DNA of 15,389 nt from TMED14 sp965657195 (GCA_965657195.1 CBFHNK010000041.1:1-15389); one strand, 5' to 3'. Positions 1 to 7,849 are shown, numbered from the stretch's first letter. The notes: generated from the sequence alone by a model not told the origin. Made by a program: numbers and translations.

Positions 1-3000
1 CCTCGCCGGTACCGCCGTCGTACAACTGGGTGTGTCCGTACTGCGGAATTCCTGCTTGTTCGGTGTACTCGTTGATTTGCTCCATGCTTGCTCCGTCAAA
101 AATTGGCGTAGCGAACTTGGTTCCGAGCTTCTTACCAGCCCATCCCAACACGGTCTCGTAAATCTGACCGATGTTCATACGAGAAGGTACACCGAGCGGG
201 TTGAGGACGATGTCCACCGGAGTTCCGTCCGCGAGGAACGGCATGTCCTCTTGGCGTACAATCTTGGCGACAATACCCTTGTTTCCGTGGCGTCCTGCCA
301 TCTTATCACCCACCTTGAGCTTGCGCTTCTTGGCGATGATGACCTTGGCCATTTTGATGATGCCTGCGGGCAGCTCGTCACCTACGCTGATCGTGAACTT
401 CTTGCGGCGGTTGACGCCCATGATGTCGCTCACTTTGATCTTGTAGTTGTGCAAGAGTGCGTCGATAAGGACGTTCTTTTCGTCGTCGGTGGTCCAGGTT
501 CCGCTTGTCAAGTGTGTGTAATCCTCTACAGAATTCAAAACTTTTAAGGTGTACTTGGTTCCCTTCGGAATCACGTCTTCATTCAAATCGTTGAATACTC
601 CCTGGCACGTCTTACCACTGACCAACTTCGAAAGTTTGTCAATGAAGACATTGCGAACCTCTTCAAGCTGCGATGCCAATTCGAGGTCGAGCTGCTCGAG
701 CTCCTCCTTGTCGCGACCGCGCTGGCGCTTGTCTTTAATGCTGCGGCTGAACAACTTCTTGTCAATCACCACACCGCCGATGCCCGGAGGCGTCTTAAGT
801 GAGGCATCCTTGACGTCGCCTGCCTTGTCGCCAAAGATGGCGCGAAGGAGCTTCTCTTCTGGTGAGGGATCGCTCTCGCCTTTTGGCGTAATCTTTCCGA
901 TCATGATGTCGCCTGGAACAATTTCAGCTCCCACGCGGATCAATCCATTCTCGTCGAGGTCCTTGGTCGCTTCTTCGCTCACGTTCGGAATATCAGAAGT
1001 CAATTCTTCCATACCCAGCTTAGTGTCGCGAACGTCTAGAGAATACTCGTCGATGTGAATACTGGTAAAGATGTCTTCGCGAACGACGCGCTCGTTGATA
1101 ACGATGGCATCCTCGAAGTTGTATCCCTTCCACGGCATGAAGGCAACCAGTAGGTTGCGGCCGAGCGCGAGCTCACCGCCCTGAGTGGCGTATCCCTCAC
1201 AAAGTACCTGGCCGCGCTCTACGCGCTCGCCCTTGGTCACAATCGGCTTGAGGTTAATCGTCGTTGACTGGTTGGTCTTCAGGAACTTAATCAGAGGGTA
1301 CGACTTGGTCGCAGGCTCAAAGCTCACGAGGTCCTCATCTTCAGTGCGGTCGTATTCGATCACAATCTCGTTCGCGTCGACGTAGCGGACCGTACCAGCG
1401 CCTTCGGCGTTGATCAGAACGCGGCTGTCACTGGCGACTTGCTGCTCGAGGCCGGTACCTACGATCGGTGCTTCAGGACGGAGCAACGGCACCGCCTGAC
1501 GCATCATGTTCGATCCCATAAGTGCACGGTTGGCGTCGTCGTGCTCAAGGAACGGAATCAACGAAGCCGAAATCGAAGCGATTTGGTTCGGAGCTACGTC
1601 CATCAGCTGTACTTCTTGCGGCTCAAGTACCGGGAAGTCGCCCTTGTCGCGAACTTTTACACGTGGGTTGACAAAGCTTCCGTCCGCGTTAATCGGAGCG
1701 TTCGCCTGGGCAATCACCTTTTCTTCTTCTTCTTCAGCGCTAAAGAACACAGGAGCTCCTTCGAGCTTCACGCGTCCGTTGTCTACTTCGCGGTACGGAG
1801 TTTCGATGAAGCCCATCGAGTTGACCTTGGCGTAGACACAGAGTGAAGAAATCAGACCGATGTTCGGACCTTCTGGGGTCTCAATCGGACACAGACGGCC
1901 GTAGTGCGTGTAGTGAACGTCACGAACCTCAAAGCCTGCGCGCTCGCGGCTCAGACCACCGGGTCCGAGGGCCGACAGGCGGCGCTTGTGGGTGATTTCG
2001 GCCAACGGGTTGGTCTGGTCCATGAACTGGCTCAGCTGGTTGGTTCCGAAGAATGAATTGATCACCGAGCTCAACGTCTTGGCGTTGATCAAATCAATCG
2101 GAGTGAAGACTTCGTTGTCGCGAACATTCATACGCTCGCGGATCGTGCGCGCCATACGGGCAAGACCTACACCAAATTGGTTGGCCATTTGCTCACCTAC
2201 GGTACGAACACGACGGTTTGAAAGGTGGTCGATGTCGTCAATCTCAGCCTTTGAATTGATCAATTCGATCAAGTACTTGACAATCATGATGATGTCCTGC
2301 TTGGTCAGTACTTGATTCGCATTCGACAAGTCAAGTCCAAGCTTCTTGTTCAGTCGGTAGCGACCCACCTCACCGAGGCTGTAGCGCTGCTCACTAAAGA
2401 AGAGCTTGTCAATGATTCCGCGCGCCGTTTCCTCATCGGGTGGTTCGGCATTGCGAAGCTGGCGGTAGATATGCTCCACGGCCTCAATTTCTGAGTTCGT
2501 GGGGTCCTTCTGAAGGGTGTTGTAAATGATCGAGAACTCGCCTTCTGCAATGTCTTCTTTGTGCAAAAGAATAGTTGCTACTTCGCTCTCGATGATTAGT
2601 TCAACGTGCTCTTTCTCAAGTACCGTATCGCGGTCGAGGATCACCTCATTGCGCTCGATTGATACCACTTCTCCGGTGTCCTCGTCCACGAAATCTTCCA
2701 TCCAAGATTTCAGAACGCGAGCAGCCAGTTTGCGGCCTACCACACGCTTTAGTCCAGCCTTGCTCACTTTCACCTCTTCTGCGAGGTCAAAAATTTCGAG
2801 GATGTCCTTGTCGCGCTCAAAACCGATGGCGCGGAACAGCGTGGTAACAGGTAATTTTTTCTTACGGTCGATGTACGCGTACATCACTCCGTTAATGTCG
2901 GTAGCGAATTCAATCCAGCTTCCTTTGAACGGAATAATACGAGCTGAGTAAAGCTTGGTTCCGTTGGCGTGGAAACTCTGGCCAAAGAACACGCCCGGTG

Positions 3001-3442
3001 AGCGGTGCAGTTGGCTGACAATGACGCGCTCGGCTCCGTTGATAATAAAGGTTCCGCGGGGGGTCATGTACGGAATCGTACCGAGGTACACGTCCTGTAC
3101 AATCGTTTCGAAGTCCTCATGCTCAGGATCAGTACAGTACAGCTTCAGGCGCGCCTTCAAAGGCACCGAGAAGGTGAGTCCACGCTCAATACACTCCATC
3201 TCAGAGTAGCGCGGGGGATCCACAAAGTAGTCGAGGAACTCCAGCACGAATTGGTTTCGGCTGTCCGTAATCGGAAAGTTCTCGTTAAATGTTTTAAAGA
3301 GGCCTTCAATACTGCGGTTTTCCGGCTTGGTATCAATTTGGAAAAAATCGCGGAAGGACTTGATTTGGATGTCCAGAAAATCGGGGCAGTCCGCCTGAGC
3401 GAAGGTGCTCGAAAAATTGATTCGCGGTTGTGCGTGCGCCAT
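1..3442 (-). CDS. rpoB: RNA polymerase beta subunit, 3' end beyond the window
   Basis: This is the beta subunit of RNA polymerase, part of the catalytic core. From the ATG at 3442, 1147 codons are open to the left edge. Compared with family members of about 1270 residues, roughly the last 120 are missing, including the C-terminal clamp contact with beta'. The N-terminus and the lobe region are nearly those of other Bacteroidota RpoB. The rifampicin-binding region (codons about 466-492, bases 1967-2047) contains FFGTNQLSQFMDQ and ITHKRRLSALGPGG. D475, H485 and S490, which match E. coli D516, H526 and S531, are wild type. The active-site segment GDKMAGRHGNKG is present near bases 290-320. No SD precedes the ATG. 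The gene follows rplL after 110 nt that hold a strong hairpin. No frameshift was seen. Confidence 0.98.
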   Translation of the reverse strand, partial: MAHAQPRINFSSTFAQADCPDFLDIQIKSFRDFFQIDTKPENRSIEGLFKTFNENFPITDSRNQFVLEFLDYFVDPPRYSEMECIERGLTFSVPLKARLKLYCTDPEHEDFETIVQDVYLGTIPYMTPRGTFIINGAERVIVSQLHRSPGVFFGQSFHANGTKLYSARIIPFKGSWIEFATDINGVMYAYIDRKKKLPVTTLFRAIGFERDKDILEIFDLAEEVKVSKAGLKRVVGRKLAARVLKSWMEDFVDEDTGEVVSIERNEVILDRDTVLEKEHVELIIESEVATILLHKEDIAEGEFSIIYNTLQKDPTNSEIEAVEHIYRQLRNAEPPDEETARGIIDKLFFSEQRYSLGEVGRYRLNKKLGLDLSNANQVLTKQDIIMIVKYLIELINSKAEIDDIDHLSNRRVRTVGEQMANQFGVGLARMARTIRERMNVRDNEVFTPIDLINAKTLSSVINSFFGTNQLSQFMDQTNPLAEITHKRRLSALGPGGLSRERAGFEVRDVHYTHYGRLCPIETPEGPNIGLISSLCVYAKVNSMGFIETPYREVDNGRVKLEGAPVFFSAEEEEEKVIAQANAPINADGSFVNPRVKVRDKGDFPVLEPQEVQLMDVAPNQIASISASLIPFLEHDDANRALMGSNMMRQAVPLLRPEAPIVGTGLEQQVASDSRVLINAEGAGTVRYVDANEIVIEYDRTEDEDLVSFEPATKSYPLIKFLKTNQSTTINLKPIVTKGERVERGQVLCEGYATQGGELALGRNLLVAFMPWKGYNFEDAIVINERVVREDIFTSIHIDEYSLDVRDTKLGMEELTSDIPNVSEEATKDLDENGLIRVGAEIVPGDIMIGKITPKGESDPSPEEKLLRAIFGDKAGDVKDASLKTPPGIGGVVIDKKLFSRSIKDKRQRGRDKEELEQLDLELASQLEEVRNVFIDKLSKLVSGKTCQGVFNDLNEDVIPKGTKYTLKVLNSVEDYTHLTSGTWTTDDEKNVLIDALLHNYKIKVSDIMGVNRRKKFTISVGDELPAGIIKMAKVIIAKKRKLKVGDKMAGRHGNKGIVAKIVRQEDMPFLADGTPVDIVLNPLGVPSRMNIGQIYETVLGWAGKKLGTKFATPIFDGASMEQINEYTEQAGIPQYGHTQLYDGGTGE

Positions 3443-3492
3443 GGGGCTTGGACGTAATTGGTGGATGGAACTTGTGAAAACACGAAAAGGTC

Positions 3493-3528
3493 TAGGGTCT
3501 GGGGCCAATATTGGACCCCAGACACCTA
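3493..3528 (-). promoter_or_regulatory. Long bulged hairpin in the rplL-rpoB intergenic region
   Basis: An inverted repeat has an inner 10-nt perfect palindrome (CCAATATTGG, 3505-3514), 8-bp arms GTCTGGGG/CCCCAGAC and an outer TAGG/CCTA pairing. The result is about 17 bp interrupted only by two single-base bulges on the same arm (3515 and 3524). As minus-strand RNA it is followed by an interrupted U-rich stretch (CCUUUUCGUGUUUUC), not a clean U-tract. It is therefore more likely an attenuator, a processing site or a stability element than a full terminator. In E. coli the same junction carries a partial attenuator and an RNase III site, so the position is suggestive. The role here is inferred. 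Confidence 0.6.
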
Positions 3529-3552
3529 AACCATGTAGGTTAGGAGAGGCTC

Positions 3553-3930
3553 TTACTTGAGCTCAACCTCGGCACCAGCCTCTTCGAGCTGCTTTTTGAG
3601 GGCTTCAGCCTCGTCCTTAGAAACGCCTTCCTTGATCGGAGCAGGAGCTGCGTCAACCGCATCTTTTGCTTCCTTAAGACCAAGACCGGTCAGTTCCTTG
3701 ACCACCTTAACTACGGCCAGCTTTGCAGCACCCGCACTCTTAAGGATTACGTCGAACGAAGTTTTTTCCTCTACAGCAGCTTCACCGCCGGCAGCAGGTC
3801 CAGCAGCAACAGCAACAGCTGCAGCAGCCGGCTCAATGCCGTAGGTTTCTTTGAGGTAGTCAGCGAGTTCTTTTACTTCTTTAACGGTGAGGTTCACCAA
3901 AGAATCGCCAAGTGATTGAATATCAGCCAT
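3553..3930 (-). CDS. rplL: Large-subunit ribosomal protein bL12 (L7/L12)
   Basis: This is the stalk protein of the 50S subunit. Dimers bind L10 and recruit and stimulate translational GTPases such as EF-Tu and EF-G. The 125 residues match the family length. Residues 1-33 form the dimerisation domain, 34-52 an Ala/Gly/Pro-rich hinge, and 55-125 the globular domain with the conserved KLAVVKVVKELTGLGLKEAK stretch that contacts the GTPases. The only plausible start is the ATG at 3930, preceded by AT-rich sequence without an SD. It lies 60 nt after rplJ. Extra copies of L12 relative to L10 are usually obtained by stronger translation, and the AT-rich gap could serve that purpose here (inference). 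Confidence 0.98.
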   Translation of the reverse strand: MADIQSLGDSLVNLTVKEVKELADYLKETYGIEPAAAAVAVAAGPAAGGEAAVEEKTSFDVILKSAGAAKLAVVKVVKELTGLGLKEAKDAVDAAPAPIKEGVSKDEAEALKKQLEEAGAEVELK

Positions 3931-3990
3931 GATTGGGATATTGATTAAAAATGAAACAAATGCACAAGTTGGAAGCTGAGTGCGTAATCG

Positions 3991-4515
3991 TTAGGCTTTC
4001 CGCTCTTCAAGAGTTTTAAGCAAGCCTGCAATGGTTTGACCACCACCACCTTGAAGGGCCGAAATAAGGTTCTTCATCGGGCTCTCCAGGAGGAGGATGA
4101 TATCGCCTATAAGTTCGTTCTTCGACTTCAGGTTGATTAGGGCGTCAAGTTGGTTGTCCCCAACAAAAATTGCTTCCTCGATGTAAGCGCCTTTTAATAG
4201 GGGTTTCGTGCCTTTCTTGCGGAAGTCCTTGATCAATTTCGCAGGAGCATTGCTCACTTCAGAAATCATGATGCTGGAATTCCCTTTGAGGGCTTCGTAG
4301 AGCTCGTCAAAATTCTTTGACGAACGCTCCATAGCCTTCTTCAGAAGGGCGTTTTTCACTACCGTCATTTTCACGTCAGCCTTGAAGCAAGCGCGACGCA
4401 AGTCGCTGGTTTGCTCCGCATTGAGGCCCGACGTATCGGCAATGTAAATAGTATTGGTCGCTTCAAGCACCTGCATGAGGTCCTCGATGTGCTGGTTTTT
4501 CTCTTCGCGCGTCAT
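3991..4515 (-). CDS. rplJ: Large-subunit ribosomal protein uL10
   Basis: uL10 anchors the L7/L12 dimers at the base of the ribosomal stalk. The 174 residues agree with the family. The N-terminal rRNA-binding domain includes FKADVKMTVVKNALLKKAME at about residues 44-63, and the C-terminal helix (LISALQGGGGQTIAGLLKTLEE) carries the L12-binding sites. The ATG at 4515 follows the rplA stop by only 14 nt. There is no room for a separate long leader like the one that binds L10-L12 for autogenous control in E. coli. Any such site would have to lie inside rplA. No SD is visible. Confidence 0.98.
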   Translation of the reverse strand: MTREEKNQHIEDLMQVLEATNTIYIADTSGLNAEQTSDLRRACFKADVKMTVVKNALLKKAMERSSKNFDELYEALKGNSSIMISEVSNAPAKLIKDFRKKGTKPLLKGAYIEEAIFVGDNQLDALINLKSKNELIGDIILLLESPMKNLISALQGGGGQTIAGLLKTLEERKA

Positions 4516-4529
4516 GGGTAAAAATCTGC

Positions 4530-5219
4530 TTACGCGTTTTTAGGTTCAACCGGTACGCCAGGACCCATGGTGGGACTTAACGTAATGCTCTTAATGTAGG
4601 TGCCTTTTGCCGATGAAGGCTTCATACGGACCAGGGTCTTGAGGACCTCGTCAGCATTGTCACGCAAGTTTTCTGTTGAAAATGAAACCTTTCCAATTCC
4701 TGCATGTACGATGCCGTAACGATCGACTTTAAAGTCAATTTTACCGGCCTTTACCTCACGAACGGCCTTGCCCACTTCCATGGTTACGGTACCGGTCTTT
4801 GGGTTCGGCATCAATCCACGGGGACCAAGGACACGGCCCAAAGGACCAAGCTTGCCCATCGCTGCGGGAACCGTAATAATTACGTCCACATCCGTCCAAC
4901 CGTTCTTAATCTTGTCGAGGTACTCGTCCATACCCACAAAGTCAGCACCGGCTTCTTTGGCCTCAGCTTCTTTGTCGGGAGTTACGAGTGCCAGAACGCG
5001 AATGGTCTTACCCGTTCCGTGTGGAAGGCTAACCGTTCCGCGAACCATTTGGTTGGCTTTACGTGGGTCAACACCCAAGCGTACTGCCAAATCCACACTT
5101 CCGTCAAACTTGGTAGTGGAGACTTCCTTCACAAGGGCCGAAGCCTCTTCGAGGTTGTAGAGCTTGCCCGGCTGAATCTTCGCAGCCGCTGCTTTCATCT
5201 TTTTCGTCATCGTTGCCAT
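4530..5219 (-). CDS. rplA: Large-subunit ribosomal protein uL1
   Basis: uL1 forms the mobile L1 stalk, which assists release of deacylated tRNA, and in many bacteria it represses its own operon by binding the rplK leader. The 229 residues are normal for the family. Recognisable parts are the first half of domain I (DGSVDLAVRLGVDPRKANQ), domain II (GPLGRVLGPRGLMPNPKTGT at about residues 125-144), and the closing strand and helix GTYIKSITLSPTMGPG. Both the ATG at 5219 and one three codons later could start translation. I keep the first because it leaves only 11 nt after rplK. No SD is visible. Confidence 0.98.
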   Translation of the reverse strand: MATMTKKMKAAAAKIQPGKLYNLEEASALVKEVSTTKFDGSVDLAVRLGVDPRKANQMVRGTVSLPHGTGKTIRVLALVTPDKEAEAKEAGADFVGMDEYLDKIKNGWTDVDVIITVPAAMGKLGPLGRVLGPRGLMPNPKTGTVTMEVGKAVREVKAGKIDFKVDRYGIVHAGIGKVSFSTENLRDNADEVLKTLVRMKPSSAKGTYIKSITLSPTMGPGVPVEPKNA

Positions 5220-5230
5220 AGTTATTCGGA

Positions 5231-5671
5231 TTAAGCTTGTGGCTTGGTACCGGTTACCGTGAGACCCATGCTGCGCGCGGTGCCAGCAACCATACTCATG
5301 GCGCTGTCCATCGTGAAGCAGTTAAGGTCAACCATTTTGTCTTCGGCAATCGCCTTGACTTGTTCCCAAGTCACCTTGCCTACCTTATTGCGGTTCGGAA
5401 CACCCGATCCACTCTTAAGTTTAGATGCTTCCAAAAGCTGAACTGCAACGGGCGGTTGCTTGATGATGAAGTCAAATGACTTATCAGTGTAAACCGTGAT
5501 TACTACAGGGAGTAATTTGCCCGGCTTATCTTGAGTACGCGCATTAAATTGCTTGCAGAACTCCATGATGTTGACACCCTTTGCACCAAGTGCGGGGCCA
5601 ACGGGAGGAGACGGGTTCGCGGCGCCGCCACGTACCTGCAACTTAACCATCGCGCTGATTTCCTTTGCCAT
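5231..5671 (-). CDS. rplK: Large-subunit ribosomal protein uL11
   Basis: uL11 binds the GTPase-associated centre of 23S rRNA with L10 and is the target region of thiostrepton and of stringent-response sensing by RelA. The 146-residue protein shows the conserved N-terminal domain with its proline-rich loop (NPSPPVGPALGAKGVNIMEF, residues 19-38) and a C-terminal RNA-binding domain from about residue 75 (SGSGVPNRNKVGKVTWEQ). It is preceded by a 77-nt gap after nusG, the largest gap between tRNA-Trp and rplJ, where a regulatory leader could sit. The start is the ATG at 5671, preceded by an A-rich sequence and no SD. Confidence 0.98.
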   Translation of the reverse strand: MAKEISAMVKLQVRGGAANPSPPVGPALGAKGVNIMEFCKQFNARTQDKPGKLLPVVITVYTDKSFDFIIKQPPVAVQLLEASKLKSGSGVPNRNKVGKVTWEQVKAIAEDKMVDLNCFTMDSAMSMVAGTARSMGLTVTGTKPQA

Positions 5672-5702
5672 TGTTTGTTGATATTACTTTTCTTACTTGA
5701 GT

Positions 5703-5730
5703 GCCGCTGCGGTTGGAAGCTCCGCTTGGC
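5703..5730 (-). promoter_or_regulatory. Weak hairpin in the rplK leader, possible L1 autoregulatory site
   Basis: In the 77-nt nusG-rplK gap the minus strand can fold as GCC/GGC, an asymmetric internal loop (AA opposite AGC), GCGG/CCGC and a 9-nt loop. L1 repressor sites upstream of rplK in other bacteria are short helices flanking an asymmetric loop, and this is the right place for one. The pairing is short, and I could not match it to the conserved L1 contact bases, so the call is tentative. Confidence 0.2.
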
Positions 5731-5748
5731 TATCGGTTGCTCACACCG

Positions 5749-6300
5749 TTAGTTTTCTTTTTCTACTTGCATGAAGCCAAGCTCAAGCGGAGTCTTACGT
5801 CCGAAAATCTTGACCATTACTTCAAGTTTGCGCTTGTCTTCAAGGATTTTCTCAACCGTACCGACAAAATCTCGGAACGGTCCATCAATCACCTTAACAC
5901 TTTCACCGAGTACATAGGGCACCGAAACTTGCTCTGCGCTTTCAGCAAGTTCGTCGACCTTACCTAGCATGCGGTTCACTTCTGAAGCACGCAGTGGAGT
6001 TGGATCACCACCCTTGGTCTCACCCAAAAAGCCAATAACGCCTGGAACATTCTTAAGGACGTGAACAAATTCACCCGTTAAAATACCCTCTAGCATAATA
6101 TAACCAGGGAAAAAGCTGCGCTCTTTTAGTACCTTTTTTCCATTGCGGATTTGGTATACTTTTTCTGTCGGAATTAACACTTGACCTAATAGAGCCATCA
6201 TGCCCGTGCGCTGAACTTCTTGCTCAATGTGAGCTTTAGTCTTGTTCTCTTGGCCGCTAATCGCGCGAACCACGTACCACTTCATACCTTCTGTTGACAT
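5749..6300 (-). CDS. nusG: Transcription elongation/antitermination factor NusG
   Basis: NusG binds RNA polymerase through its NGN domain, affects pausing, and links transcription to Rho or to ribosomal S10 through its KOW domain. With the start at 6300 the protein has 183 residues, the usual size. The NGN domain is at about residues 6-115 (MKWYVVRAISGQE, then RSFFPGYIMLEG at 61-72). The KOW domain is at about 132-180 (GESVKVIDGPFRDFVGTVEK). The frame is open further upstream to 6378, but that stretch overlaps secE and lacks family similarity. The chosen ATG lies 4 nt after the secE stop. An ATG at residue 6 is an alternative. Confidence 0.97.
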   Translation of the reverse strand: MSTEGMKWYVVRAISGQENKTKAHIEQEVQRTGMMALLGQVLIPTEKVYQIRNGKKVLKERSFFPGYIMLEGILTGEFVHVLKNVPGVIGFLGETKGGDPTPLRASEVNRMLGKVDELAESAEQVSVPYVLGESVKVIDGPFRDFVGTVEKILEDKRKLEVMVKIFGRKTPLELGFMQVEKEN

Positions 6301-6304
6301 TGTA

Positions 6305-6499
6305 TCAGGCCAAAAGATTGTAGACAAAGTCAAGGATCGTTGAAAGACCCTTATCCATTGCAAATACGACGAGGGCAAAAACTAACGAAGCCACGGTCAC
6401 TACTACTGCACTTCGCTGTAGGCTAAGCCACGTGGGCCACGTGGTGTGGTGGGCAAATTCTTCCCAAGATTCGCGGAGGTAAGAGCGGAGCGCTTCCAT
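6305..6499 (-). CDS. secE: Preprotein translocase subunit SecE
   Basis: SecE is the small essential subunit of the SecYEG channel in the inner membrane; it clamps SecY and stabilises it. The protein has 64 residues, the single-span short form usual outside the Gammaproteobacteria. An amphipathic N-terminal helix (about residues 3-16, with SYLRESWEEF) is followed by a conserved WPTW motif (21-24) just before the membrane span at about 30-48. The gene lies 34 nt after tRNA-Trp and 4 nt before nusG, the classic secE-nusG pair. The ATG at 6499 has no SD. Confidence 0.96.
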   Translation of the reverse strand: MEALRSYLRESWEEFAHHTTWPTWLSLQRSAVVVTVASLVFALVVFAMDKGLSTILDFVYNLLA

Positions 6500-6533
6500 G
6501 CTTTAATTCGTTTCGTTCGTTAGTCAGCTTTTG

Positions 6534-6604
6534 CACGGGTGGAGAGATTCGAACTCCCATCAATGGTTTTGGAGACCACTATTCTACCCTTGAACTACAC
6601 CCGT
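6534..6604 (-). tRNA. tRNA-Trp(CCA)
   Basis: The full cloverleaf is visible: acceptor stem ACGGGTG/CACCCGT, D stem GTTC/GAAT, anticodon stem GTGGT/ACCAT enclosing the loop CTCCAAA (anticodon CCA), a 4-nt variable region, and T stem GGGAG/CTCTC with loop TTCGAAT. The discriminator base is G, as expected for tRNA-Trp. The 3' CCA is not encoded. The gene sits between the tuf terminator and secE. Confidence 0.96.
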
Positions 6605-6610
6605 AGACGA

Positions 6611-6640
6611 GAAAAGGTACCCCGGAATTCCGGGGCACCT
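6611..6640 (-). terminator. Intrinsic terminator downstream of tuf
   Basis: The perfect 16-nt palindrome CCCCGGAATTCCGGGG (6620-6635) is extended by AGGT/ACCT across one mismatch. In minus-strand RNA it is followed immediately by UUUUC. It lies 21 nt past the tuf stop codon and 7 nt before tRNA-Trp. It should end most tuf transcripts, so the genes downstream need read-through or their own promoter. Confidence 0.75.
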
Positions 6641-6644
6641 CAAA
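6612..6644 (-). promoter_or_regulatory. Possible promoter for tRNA-Trp-secE-nusG-rpl-rpoB, overlapping the tuf terminator
   Basis: On the minus strand TTTG (6644-6641) is followed after 21 nt by TACCTTTT (6619-6612), a one-mismatch version of the Bacteroidota -7 box TAnnTTTG. Initiation would then fall at or just before the 5' end of tRNA-Trp (6604). The spacer is the terminator stem itself, so the resemblance could be chance. The preceding terminator makes a promoter here functionally plausible. Confidence 0.35.
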
Positions 6645-6661
6645 CCCGTAACAGAATCCTC

Positions 6662-7849
6662 TTAGTCGAGGAGTTCCGTAATCTGGCCAGCGCCTACGGT
6701 ACGTCCACCCTCACGGATAGCGAAGCGTAGACCCTTGCTCAATGCTACTGGTGCGATGAGGTTTACCTCGATCGTCAAGTTGTCACCAGGCATTACCATC
6801 TCTGTTCCAGCGGGAAGCATGATCTCACCAGTTACGTCCGTGGTACGGAGGTAGAACTGTGGACGGTACTTGTTGTGGAATGGAGTGTGGCGACCGCCTT
6901 CTTCCTTCTTAAGGATGTAAACCTCAGCCTTGAACTTAGAGTGGGGCTTCTGAGAGTTCGTCTTGGCGATAACCATACCGCGACGGATGTCACTTTTCTC
7001 AATACCGCGAAGGAGTAGACCTACGTTGTCACCAGCCTCACCGCGGTCAAGAATCTTGCGGAACATCTCAACTCCAGTGATGGTTGAGGTAAGCTTTTCG
7101 TCACCGAATCCGATGATATCCACAGGATCACCAGTGTTTGCAACACCTGTCTCGATACGACCTGTAGCTACGGTACCACGACCAGTGATCGTGAACACGT
7201 CCTCGATCGGCATCAAGAAGTCCTTGTCCTTGTCGCGAACTGGCTCTTCGATCCATGTGTCACATGAATTCATCAACTCCATTACGGTGTCAACCCACTT
7301 CGGCTCGCCGTTCAAACCGCCAAGGGCTGAACCTTTGATAACTGGAGTGTTGTCGCCGTCGTACTTGTAGAACGAAAGAAGATCGCGGATTTCCATTTCA
7401 ACGAGCTCGAGGAGTTCCTCGTCGTCAACCATGTCAACCTTGTTCATGAACACAACCACACGGGGTACACCAACCTGACGGGCAAGCAGGATGTGCTCGC
7501 GCGTTTGTGGCATTGGGCCGTCGGTAGCTGCTACTACGAGGATCGCACCGTCCATCTGGGCGGCACCGGTGATCATGTTCTTTACGTAGTCAGCGTGACC
7601 TGGGCAGTCCACGTGAGCGTAGTGACGGTTTGAGGTCTCGTATTCAACGTGAGCCGTGTTAATAGTGATACCACGCTCTTTCTCTTCAGGTGCAGCGTCG
7701 ATAGAATCGAAGCTACGAGCCTTAGAAAGACCTGCGTTGGCTAGTACCGTAGTGATAGCAGCCGTGAGGGTGGTTTTACCGTGGTCGACGTGACCAATGG
7801 TACCGATGTTGAGGTGCGGTTTGTTCCGCACGAAATTCTCCTTTGCCAT
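6662..7849 (-). CDS. tuf: Translation elongation factor EF-Tu
   Basis: EF-Tu is the GTPase that delivers aminoacyl-tRNA to the ribosomal A site. The 395 residues match the family. GTP-binding motifs are G1 GHVDHGKT (19-26), G3 DCPGH (81-85, catalytic His85), G4 NKVD (136-139) and G5 SAL (about 174). Domain II contains GRGTVATGR and domain III contains GGRHTPFHNKYRPQFY. It follows four tRNA genes by 51 nt and probably shares their precursor transcript from the promoter near 8340. An intrinsic terminator follows. The ATG at 7849 has no SD, despite the very high expression expected of this gene. Confidence 0.99.
   Translation of the reverse strand: MAKENFVRNKPHLNIGTIGHVDHGKTTLTAAITTVLANAGLSKARSFDSIDAAPEEKERGITINTAHVEYETSNRHYAHVDCPGHADYVKNMITGAAQMDGAILVVAATDGPMPQTREHILLARQVGVPRVVVFMNKVDMVDDEELLELVEMEIRDLLSFYKYDGDNTPVIKGSALGGLNGEPKWVDTVMELMNSCDTWIEEPVRDKDKDFLMPIEDVFTITGRGTVATGRIETGVANTGDPVDIIGFGDEKLTSTITGVEMFRKILDRGEAGDNVGLLLRGIEKSDIRRGMVIAKTNSQKPHSKFKAEVYILKKEEGGRHTPFHNKYRPQFYLRTTDVTGEIMLPAGTEMVMPGDNLTIEVNLIAPVALSKGLRFAIREGGRTVGAGQITELLD

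Noticed and set aside
32..547. Plus-strand frames within rpoB, including this one of 171 codons
   Set aside because: They are antisense to continuous, highly conserved RpoB coding sequence that spans the whole left part of the window.
6301..6378. N-terminal extension of NusG by 26 residues
   Set aside because: It would overlap the secE end, and the residues are unlike any NusG. The ATG at 6300 gives the normal length.
6620..6635. GGAATTCC-centred palindrome as a possible regulator-binding operator
   Set aside because: Its symmetry is explained by the terminator stem with the following U-tract; nothing points to a protein operator.
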